Shown here: positions 16,421 through 22,061 of the stretch, one piece after another
How positions within the stretch are numbered: the first letter of the stretch is position 1
How the letters are laid out: each line of letters begins with the position of its first letter
Assembly (NCBI GenBank): GCA_017618215.1
Contig: JAFZUQ010000016.1
Span: 1-40,718 of the forward strand
Direction: 5' to 3'
Source of the DNA: Elusimicrobiaceae bacterium
GTDB lineage: Bacteria > Elusimicrobiota > Elusimicrobia > Elusimicrobiales > Elusimicrobiaceae
Length of the DNA stretch: 40,718 nt
Notes under the pieces: model-generated
Seen by the model: only the letters and a program-made list of their open reading frames with translations
Database searches by the model: none
Told to the model about the DNA's origin: nothing
Translations under genes and position numbers: made by a program

Positions 16421-16450
16421 ATTATACCAATTATCTTATCTCTTTGTCCC
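16421..16450 (-). promoter_or_regulatory. Promoter of the EamA operon, leaderless geometry
   Basis: Minus-strand GGGACA (16450-16445) and TATAAT (16426-16421) are separated by 18 nt. Exactly 6 nt then lead to the ATG at 16414, with no Shine-Dalgarno sequence. A small palindrome, CTTTGT-N5-ACAAAG (16442-16458), overlaps the -35 box. Confidence 0.6.
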
Positions 16451-16473
16451 ACACAAAGTATTTAAAATACCCC

Positions 16474-16510
16474 TTGACATTTTGCTCAGATATTTGATAC
16501 ATTCGTATCA
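16474..16510 (+). promoter_or_regulatory. Capsid-cluster promoter with palindromic operator-like site
   Basis: TTGACA (16474-16479) is followed at 17-18 nt by a weak -10 (ATACAT or TACATT, 16497-16503). A perfect inverted repeat TGATAC-ATTC-GTATCA (16495-16510) covers the -10 box and start region. That is the classical position for a dimeric repressor to block transcription. The promoter is the only obvious one for the virion gene cluster. Confidence 0.6.
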
Positions 16511-16531
16511 GACAGGGGAGTCGCCAGAGTA

Positions 16532-16551
16532 AATTTTGCATACGCAAAATT
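16532..16551 (+). other. Leader hairpin upstream of the capsid Shine-Dalgarno site
   Basis: AATTTTGC (16532-16539) pairs perfectly with GCAAAATT (16544-16551) around the loop ATAC. It ends 4 nt before the Shine-Dalgarno sequence AGGAGT. It could stabilise the capsid mRNA 5' end, as in some highly expressed genes. Confidence 0.5.
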
Positions 16552-16565
16552 ATTTTAGGAGTATT

Positions 16566-17786
16566 ATGGACGATATAATGTCTTCCCTTCACGAGTTAAG
16601 GCAAACGCTTGACTCTAAAATTTCCTCTTGCATCACAGAAGAAAAAGCCCAAAAAATTATTGCTGACTTAATCAATAAAGTTCACCCCGCACAAAGCAAA
16701 GCCGTTTTGCCTACCACCGAAGATGCCTTGCTTGAACGTTTTGCCGCTTTTGCCGCAAAAGGTAAATTCGCGCCGGAAAAGCCTTGGACCAGCGAATACG
16801 GCCGCAAATTCGGCAATATGCGCAATTTCTTGCTTGCCGCAAAAAATAACCCAACTTTTATTGAAGGCCAAAAAGCTGTTTTAAGCGAAGGTACAAACAA
16901 TGTCGGCGGTTATTTAGTACCGACGGAATTTTCAAACGAAGTCATCCGCTTAATGAGCGATGCAAGCCCGATCATGCAAATTGCAAATATTTTGCCTATG
17001 TCTGCTTGGAAAAGGCAAATCCCCAAACAACTAACTAATTTGCAAGTCGGCTGGGTTGCGGAAAGCGGAACAAAAACAATTTCAAACCCGACCTTCGGGC
17101 AAATTGAACAAACCGCAAAAGTTTTGGCAACCGTTATTAAATGCACCGACGAACTTATCCGCGACAGTGCAATTAATTTAACACAATTTTTATCTGAAAT
17201 CGTTGCCGAAGCTATGGCCCTTGAAATTGAACGCGTTGCCCTCTTAGGTGACGGTTCTACTGATCCTTTCTATGGTGTTTTAAAAACTTCAGGTGTAAAT
17301 GCAGTAAGCATGGCTTCAAGCACCGTCAGCTTTGACGATATTTCAAACTTAATCTTCAGCTTAAACGAAACACAAGCAAAAGACGGAGTTATCGTCTTAT
17401 CACGCGCAGGCCTTGCAAAACTCATGCAGCTTAAGGACTTAAACGGACAATATGTCTGGTGCCCGCCATCAGCTTCAGGCCCGGCAAAAATTTGGAATGT
17501 TCCTTATGTTGTTTGCTCGCAAATCCCGAACGAAGTAACAAGCGCAAGCACCTTAACCGGCGGCGATAAAACTATCGCTTTCTTCGGCCGCTTTAACAAG
17601 AACCTCTTAATATCTCCAAGAGAAGAAATGACGGTTAAAGTTTCCCAAGATGCTGCCGCCTGGAATTCCACCGACAGTTCTTTGGAAAGCGCATTTATGA
17701 CGGACCAAACTTGGTTACGCTTCACACAGGCTTTATCAATCAATGTAACTTACGGTAATGCCTTCAGTTATTTACTTTTCAAATAG
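16566..17786 (+). CDS. HK97-fold major capsid protein
   Basis: The 406-residue protein matches the phage_capsid (HK97 gp5-like) family. The N-terminal 40 residues are helical (S-S-L-H-E-L-R-Q-T-L-D-S-K), resembling a short scaffold-like delta domain. The N-arm/P-domain then begins near residue 100 with GGYLVPTEFSNEVI, followed by M-Q-I-A-N-I-L-P, V-G-W-V-A-E-S-G-T-K and FGQIEQTAKVLATVIKCTDEL. The later segment D-G-S-T-D-P-F-Y-G-V-L and C-terminal A-F-M-T-D-Q-T-W-L-R are also family-like. I chose the ATG at 16566 because AGGAGT is at the right spacing; an upstream TTG lies inside the leader hairpin. It is the first gene of the cluster. No protease, portal or terminase precedes it; the EamA gene lies directly upstream on the other strand. 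Confidence 0.95.
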   Translation: MDDIMSSLHELRQTLDSKISSCITEEKAQKIIADLINKVHPAQSKAVLPTTEDALLERFAAFAAKGKFAPEKPWTSEYGRKFGNMRNFLLAAKNNPTFIEGQKAVLSEGTNNVGGYLVPTEFSNEVIRLMSDASPIMQIANILPMSAWKRQIPKQLTNLQVGWVAESGTKTISNPTFGQIEQTAKVLATVIKCTDELIRDSAINLTQFLSEIVAEAMALEIERVALLGDGSTDPFYGVLKTSGVNAVSMASSTVSFDDISNLIFSLNETQAKDGVIVLSRAGLAKLMQLKDLNGQYVWCPPSASGPAKIWNVPYVVCSQIPNEVTSASTLTGGDKTIAFFGRFNKNLLISPREEMTVKVSQDAAAWNSTDSSLESAFMTDQTWLRFTQALSINVTYGNAFSYLLFK

Positions 17787-17793
17787 TTTTAAT

Positions 17794-17824
17794 TATGGCC
17801 TTGCGTTAAACGCGCAAGGCCATA
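17794..17824 (+). other. Strong intercistronic hairpin between capsid and connector genes
   Basis: A perfect 12-bp stem, TATGGCCTTGCG (17794-17805) with CGCAAGGCCATA (17813-17824), closes a 7-nt loop. No T-run follows, so it is not a full terminator. It may act as an mRNA stabiliser, a partial terminator or a processing site that keeps capsid output above that of downstream genes. Confidence 0.8.
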
Positions 17825-17838
17825 TAAGAGAGGTTAAA

Positions 17839-18405
17839 ATGTCTTTACCCACAACTGCAGCAACCACTTTGGCAAATTGTAAAAAATACCTAAATATCGG
17901 CAATAGCGACACTTCAAAAGACGACTTAATTGAGCTTTTAATTGAAGCCACCACAAATGCCGCTGAAGAATATTTAGGCCGCAATATCGTAGCCCGTCAA
18001 ATAACCCAAGAACCTTATGACTGCACAAATTCAAAAAGCAAATATTTGCAACTTAAACAATACCCTGTAACAACACTAACAACTATTGTTGAAGACGGTG
18101 AAACTTTAGATACCACCGCCTTAAAAATAGACAATTCAAACGGTATTATAAAACGCCCAACATTTTGGAAAGGTGCCGTTTTGGTAACTTATACCGCCGG
18201 TATTGCAAGCTCAACTGCAAATGTACCCAAAAATTTGCAACTTGCGATTTGGCAATGGGTATCTTACTTATTAAATACCCAAGAATCACAAGGCATAGAT
18301 AGCGAAACTTTAGGCGATTATTCCGTAAATTATTTGGAGCAAAACCAGGAAATTCCTTCCACCGTTTCAAGCCTGTTAGAAGGTTACAGAAGAATTGATT
18401 TATAG
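17839..18405 (+). CDS. Head-tail connector protein (gp6-like adaptor)
   Basis: The 188-residue protein has the layout of HK97 gp6-type connectors. The helical N-terminal part contains D-D-L-I-E-L-L-I-E-A-T-T-N-A-A-E-E-Y-L-G-R. A beta region has the typical turn K-Q-Y-P-V-T-T-L-T-T-I and V-T-Y-T-A-G. The C-terminal helix carries L-Q-L-A-I-W-Q-W-V-S-Y-L-L-N. These rings sit between portal and tail in siphoviruses. The start at 17839 is preceded by GAGAGG; an earlier in-frame ATG at 17758 overlaps the capsid gene and spans the hairpin. Confidence 0.88.
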   Translation: MSLPTTAATTLANCKKYLNIGNSDTSKDDLIELLIEATTNAAEEYLGRNIVARQITQEPYDCTNSKSKYLQLKQYPVTTLTTIVEDGETLDTTALKIDNSNGIIKRPTFWKGAVLVTYTAGIASSTANVPKNLQLAIWQWVSYLLNTQESQGIDSETLGDYSVNYLEQNQEIPSTVSSLLEGYRRIDL

Positions 18406-18414
18406 GAGGTTGAA

Positions 18415-18744
18415 ATGTCACTTAAAAAACTTTTAAACAAAACCTGTCAAATAAATCAAATAACTTACACGCAAGCTCCCGCAAGCGGACAACAAACAGT
18501 TACTTCTACTGTTTTAGAAAGTTCACTTCCTTGCCGCTTAAGAACAAGAACTATCAGCGAACGTAAATATTCTTTACCGGCATACGCTTTAGCTACACAT
18601 TCAATTTACGTGCAGGCAAAGAGCAGTTTATACGGCAAAAAGCTTTCCGTAGTCATAGAAGGTAATACGTATGATGTTATCGGTCTAATAAATATGGGCG
18701 GTGAAGAAAGACTTTTTTGCCTTTATGCGGAAAGGAGGGGTTAA
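18415..18744 (+). CDS. Head-tail adaptor / stopper (phage head-tail joining family)
   Basis: The 109-residue protein corresponds to the small beta-barrel head-closure proteins (SPP1 gp16 / HK97 gp7-like). The family-like pieces are C-R-L-R-T-R-T-I-S-E-R-K-Y-S, S-I-Y-V-Q-A-K-S-S-L and G-N-T-Y-D-V-I-G-L-I-N-M-G-G. The start has AGGAGG upstream. Its stop TAA overlaps the next ATG as TAATG, so the two are coupled. Assignment rests on size, position and pattern. Confidence 0.78.
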   Translation: MSLKKLLNKTCQINQITYTQAPASGQQTVTSTVLESSLPCRLRTRTISERKYSLPAYALATHSIYVQAKSSLYGKKLSVVIEGNTYDVIGLINMGGEERLFCLYAERRG

Positions 18745-19172
18745 TGTTTTCTCCGCAAATAAATTGCCAAAGCACCTTGCTTAAAACGAATATTAAACAG
18801 GCAAGTAAAAAATTTGAGACCTATCAGAAAACTTTAATTAATGACCTTGCCACCAAAATAAAAAGAAGTTTATATTTTCTTTTAAGCACAGATGTTGAAA
18901 AGGTTAATAACAAAACTTTACGCTCTAAACCCGGCGAAGCACCACGTATGGAAAGCGGGAATTTACGCTCAAACATCGAAGTAAAAATTTATACTTCCGG
19001 CAAAAGTTTAGGTTTAGAGGCCGGCGTTTTTAACGGTAAAGCACCTTATGCAAAAATGCTTGAATACGGTACTGCACGTATAAAACCACGCCCATTTCTG
19101 CGCCCTGTTTTGAGCATGTATAAGCAAGTTTTGCAGAAGAACCTGCCAAGCACAGAGGATTTATTTTTATGA
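18744..19172 (+). CDS. HK97 gp10-family virion protein
   Basis: The 142-residue protein carries the hallmark C-terminal segment of the HK97-gp10/tail-completion family: Y-A-K-M-L-E-Y-G-T-A-R-I-K-P-R-P-F-L-R-P. The preceding S-K-P-G-E-A-P-R-M-E-S-G-N-L-R-S is also typical (P-G-x-P-P-x-x-x-T-G-x-L-x-x-S). The start at 18744 has AGGAGG upstream and overlaps the preceding stop. In siphoviruses this gene lies between the head-closure and tail-terminator genes, as here. Confidence 0.92.
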   Translation: MFSPQINCQSTLLKTNIKQASKKFETYQKTLINDLATKIKRSLYFLLSTDVEKVNNKTLRSKPGEAPRMESGNLRSNIEVKIYTSGKSLGLEAGVFNGKAPYAKMLEYGTARIKPRPFLRPVLSMYKQVLQKNLPSTEDLFL

Positions 19173-19603
19173 TAGCACAAGATATTTATGCTTATTTATC
19201 TTCGGACAGCACCTTGCAAACCGCTTTAAGCGCAACTGTAACAGACACTAAAATTTACCCAAATTATGCACGTTTATCTTCAAGAGTGCCTTTTATAGTC
19301 TATCAAAGCACTAACACAGGTGGCACGCAAGATGAAGTTTTAAACGAAGAAGATTTAAGCATAATAATAACTTCAGACACTTATGCAACAACAGTTGCCA
19401 TAAGTTATATAGTAACTGCTTTGCTAGATTTGACGGAAACACAAATACCATCAGATACTTACAATATTTACTATGCAAAAAAAGTCGGCGGCAATGATTA
19501 TGCCGACGATTTAGGCCGCCATGTACGTGCCTTAAATTTCACTTTTAAATTCAATAAAAAAACTAACGTTAGCAATAATAACGAAGAAGAAAATAATAAT
19601 TAG
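19169..19603 (+). CDS. Tail terminator / completion protein (DUF3168-like)
   Basis: The 144-residue protein fits the DUF3168 family, which caps the tail tube at the head-proximal end. Visible are an N-terminal helix with Y-A-Y-L-S-S-D-S-T-L-Q-T-A-L, then I-Y-P-N-Y-A-R-L and VPFIVYQST. The C-terminal strand H-V-R-A-L-N-F-T-F-K-F is followed by an Asn/Glu-rich tail of about 18 residues. Its ATG overlaps the gp10-like stop by 4 nt. Confidence 0.85.
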   Translation: MIAQDIYAYLSSDSTLQTALSATVTDTKIYPNYARLSSRVPFIVYQSTNTGGTQDEVLNEEDLSIIITSDTYATTVAISYIVTALLDLTETQIPSDTYNIYYAKKVGGNDYADDLGRHVRALNFTFKFNKKTNVSNNNEEENNN

Positions 19604-19615
19604 AGAGGAAACAAT

Positions 19616-20137
19616 ATGTCATCACCAACAAATATAGTAGTAGGGCTTGCCGCAGAAGGCACGCTTAAAATTGCATCTTACGGTACCGCAGAAAGCGGTG
19701 CAACCGATTTGGGCTTTATCAAAGGCGGTATTACCATTGAGCATGAGGAAACTTCTTATGATATTAAAGTAGACCAAGTGCTTGCAAGTATCGCAAAAGT
19801 TACCACCGAAGAAGCTTTAAAAGTTAAAGTCACTTTAGCGGAAGCCACCCTTTCAAATATTGCCCTTGCTTTAGGTGTTCCTGCACCGGTAAGTACCACT
19901 CTTGAATTTGGAGATAAATCACAAAGCGCTTATTACACTTTATATGCAAATGTTAAAGGCGCAAACGGCGCAAGCAGAAAATATACTTTTTGGAAATGCC
20001 GTCCAAACGGTAAAACCGCACAAAGCTATAAACGTGACGGCGAAACTTTAATAGAAGTGGAATTTGACGTCTTGGCAGATACCACCAAAGACCAAGCAAA
20101 ACGCTTCGGACAAATTGTAGATACCTCAGCCGCATAA
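19616..20137 (+). CDS. Tail tube (major tail) protein
   Basis: The 173-residue beta-rich protein has the profile of siphovirus tail-tube proteins. It contains G-F-I-K-G-G-I-T-I-E-H-E-E, the D-Q-V segment, L-S-N-I-A-L-A-L-G and, near the C-terminus, IEVEFDVLADTTKD followed by a polar tail. The order (tail terminator, then tube, then chaperone pair, then tape measure) is canonical. Shine-Dalgarno GAGAGGA precedes the ATG. A GC-rich hairpin follows immediately and may set the level of the next cistron. Confidence 0.9.
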   Translation: MSSPTNIVVGLAAEGTLKIASYGTAESGATDLGFIKGGITIEHEETSYDIKVDQVLASIAKVTTEEALKVKVTLAEATLSNIALALGVPAPVSTTLEFGDKSQSAYYTLYANVKGANGASRKYTFWKCRPNGKTAQSYKRDGETLIEVEFDVLADTTKDQAKRFGQIVDTSAA

Positions 20138-20142
20138 GGGGG

Positions 20143-20160
20143 CCCCTCTCAAAAGAGGGG
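20143..20160 (+). other. Hairpin containing the Shine-Dalgarno site of the chaperone gene
   Basis: CCCCTCT (20143-20149) pairs with AGAGGGG (20154-20160) around the loop CAAA. The 3' arm is the Shine-Dalgarno sequence for the ATG at 20167, so folding would hide it. This would keep chaperone translation low relative to the tube protein unless ribosomes or melting open the stem. Confidence 0.7.
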
Positions 20161-20166
20161 TAATTT

Positions 20167-20544
20167 ATGAAAACGATAGATATACTCTGCCCGCAAGAGC
20201 GGGAAATTAAAATACTTGGTAAGACCATAAATATCCGCCCGCTTTCTCTAAAGGAAGCCATAAATTTAGGGCGGATACTTGGGCAAATCAGAACCGAAGT
20301 GCAGGCAAGTTTAAAAGATGAAAAACAAAACCCTTTTTTGAAAATTTTAGAACTTGCCGGCACTAATAAAACCAGGGAAATTTTAGATATTTTTACGCAT
20401 CACGAATTTAAAGATATAACAAATTTAGAAGATAAACTTTCCCTTATTGAACTTAGCAATTTGGCTTTAGCTTTAGCGGAAGTTAATGATTTTAAGCAAA
20501 TAATGCTAAATTTTCGGGCAGCGCTGAAAGCAATAAACAACTAG
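20167..20544 (+). CDS. Tail-assembly chaperone, short (G-like) product
   Basis: The 125-residue acidic, helical protein occupies the slot of lambda gpG-like chaperones, between the tube and tape-measure genes. The N-terminus has I-K-I-L-G-K-T-I-N-I-R-P-L-S-L-K-E-A, a pattern common in these proteins. The zero frame ends at TAG 20542-20544. A slippery heptamer A-AAT-TTT at 20508-20514 lies 9 codons before that stop, and the -1 frame stays open to the tape-measure start. Two products (short and long) are therefore expected, as in lambda gpG/gpGT. Confidence 0.88.
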   Translation: MKTIDILCPQEREIKILGKTINIRPLSLKEAINLGRILGQIRTEVQASLKDEKQNPFLKILELAGTNKTREILDIFTHHEFKDITNLEDKLSLIELSNLALALAEVNDFKQIMLNFRAALKAINN

Positions 20545-20723
20545 ACGCCCTTTCCAGCGCAATATTTTTTACGGCGTCTTTTTATGGTTTTACCATAGAT
20601 TACATTTTGGCCCAAAGCCCCATATGGCTTCTTGAGGCCTGCCGTTATGCAACAAAAGGGCAAAAAAATAAAATAACCCCTGTTACCGACGGCCAATTAT
20701 CACTTATAGGAATAAGCAAATGA
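20508..20723 (+). CDS. -1 frameshift extension of the tail-assembly chaperone (T-like part)
   Basis: The -1 frame is open from 20508 through the TGA at 20721-20723, which overlaps the tape-measure ATG as ATGA. After slipping at 20508-20514 the ribosome would add 69 residues, giving a fusion of about 185 residues. The added part includes key residues W-L-L-E-A-C-R-Y-A and an aromatic segment F-Y-G-F-T-I-D-Y, typical of T-like domains that contact the tape measure. It has no good start codon or Shine-Dalgarno sequence of its own. This supports expression only as a fusion. Confidence 0.8.
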   Translation, partial: KFSGSAESNKQLDALSSAIFFTASFYGFTIDYILAQSPIWLLEACRYATKGQKNKITPVTDGQLSLIGISK

Positions 20724-21415
20724 ACGATAATGCAAATTCATTTTTTATAGAACTTTCTACTTTGTTTGACCCTGCCGGCTTTGACGCCGCACAAAATAAA
20801 CTCACGCAAAGTGAAAGTTCTTTTAATACCTATTTTAAAAATTTAGAAGATAAAAGTTCAAATTTTGCTACATTATTTGAAAATTATTCCTCTAAAGCAA
20901 GCACAAATTCTTTAAAAGCATTTAGTAATTTTTTTGATGTAACTTCCAAAAGTTTTTTGGATATGGAAAATTTATCAAAACAAATATTTTCTTCTATAGC
21001 AAATTCGGCAATATCTGCTTTTAGTAATTTTGCCACAAATGCACTTTTCGGAGGTTTATCAGGGGGGAGTTCTCTTTTTGGCGGTTTACTTGGCAGCCGC
21101 AGAAGTGGGGGCGCAATAAACAAAACCGGTGCCTATTATTTGCATGAGGGGGAATTTGTTTTGCCGCCGGAAATAGTGGAAAGCATACAAAATAACCCTG
21201 CCCCAAACAGACAAGCAAATACACAAGAAAGTATTATAAATATCACTTTAAACAGCCCCATTACAATTAACGGAAATCAAGATTCACCGTTAGATGCAAG
21301 GGAACTGTGTGAAGAAATAGCCTCTGCCACACGCCGCGGCGTAAGCTGGGCGGTGGAGCAGGCCAAAATTTCTTATAAAATAGGCAAACAACGCAGCAGG
21401 GAGGTTTCATTATGA
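20720..21415 (+). CDS. Tape measure protein, unusually short
   Basis: The 231-residue protein follows the chaperone pair directly (ATGA overlap), the invariant position of tape measures. It has an N-terminal helical region rich in Ser/Asn/Phe, a hydrophobic Gly-rich stretch (about residues 90-130, with G-G-L-S-G-G-S and G-G-L-L-G-S-R-R), and the typical C-terminal motif G-G-x-x-x-x-x-G-A-Y-Y-L-H-E-G-E-F-V-L-P-P-E. Phage tape measures usually have 600 or more residues. At about 1.5 angstroms per residue it would set a tail of around 35 nm. A short tape measure is also a feature of the Rhodobacter gene transfer agent (from memory). The gene is intact, with no truncation sign. Confidence 0.88.
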   Translation: MNDNANSFFIELSTLFDPAGFDAAQNKLTQSESSFNTYFKNLEDKSSNFATLFENYSSKASTNSLKAFSNFFDVTSKSFLDMENLSKQIFSSIANSAISAFSNFATNALFGGLSGGSSLFGGLLGSRRSGGAINKTGAYYLHEGEFVLPPEIVESIQNNPAPNRQANTQESIINITLNSPITINGNQDSPLDARELCEEIASATRRGVSWAVEQAKISYKIGKQRSREVSL

Positions 21416-22059
21416 GTCTTAATTGCACAGAAATTTTAACATCTAACATACTTGAAAACGCAACTTTAAGCGAAAGCGGAAATGCAAAAACTTACACATT
21501 TTCCGCACAAAGCGCAATAAATAAGATTATAATAAAAAATACCAATTTAACTGCGCTTACTATTGAATATAAAACATCTGCTGAAGGGGACTTTTCCACA
21601 ATTACCGCAACTGTGGAAAGTTGTGGGCAAGATTTTATTTTTACCTTCCCTTCCGTCATAAATATACTAATACTTAAAGTCACTTTTACGGCGAGCGGCA
21701 CTTTAAATGTAGGCAAAATTATTGCAGCAAAAACACTTTTAACTTTAAGTGAAGTTTTAAGCACTTTAAGCGGCAATATTTATGCACGCGAAGGCCATCA
21801 TTATTTGGCAAACGGCGCTTTGGTTAAGTGGAAAGATTTTACAAAATTTAACCTAACTCTAAGCCTTGAAAACATAAGTACTACCGTCAAACAAAACCTT
21901 GAAAATATATTAAAAAACAATACTTTTTTAACTTATATTTTTTATGGCAATTTTGATACAACAATCCTCGGTGAATATGCTTTAGCCCATACACCGTTCT
22001 TCAGTTTAGACAGACGCCGCGCCTTGTATAAAACCGCTTTAAATTTGCTTGAGAAATAA
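21412..22059 (+). CDS. Probable distal tail protein
   Basis: The 215-residue beta-rich protein directly follows the tape measure with a 4-nt overlap, the usual place of the distal tail (Dit-like) gene. Residues 1-105 look like a beta-sandwich (I-I-I-K-N-T-N-L-T-A-L-T-I-E-Y-K). The second half contains Y-L-A-N-G-A-L-V-K-W-K-D-F and ends in a helical segment, L-D-R-R-R-A-L-Y-K-T-A-L-N-L-L. The role is inferred from position and size; sequence similarity to a specific family is not clear to me. Confidence 0.65.
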   Translation: MSLNCTEILTSNILENATLSESGNAKTYTFSAQSAINKIIIKNTNLTALTIEYKTSAEGDFSTITATVESCGQDFIFTFPSVINILILKVTFTASGTLNVGKIIAAKTLLTLSEVLSTLSGNIYAREGHHYLANGALVKWKDFTKFNLTLSLENISTTVKQNLENILKNNTFLTYIFYGNFDTTILGEYALAHTPFFSLDRRRALYKTALNLLEK

Positions 22060-22061
22060 CT

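Noticed and set aside
20545..20719. Non-coding gap or decayed gene between chaperone and tape measure
   Set aside because: The -1 frame is fully open and linked to a slippery heptamer, so it is a frameshift extension.
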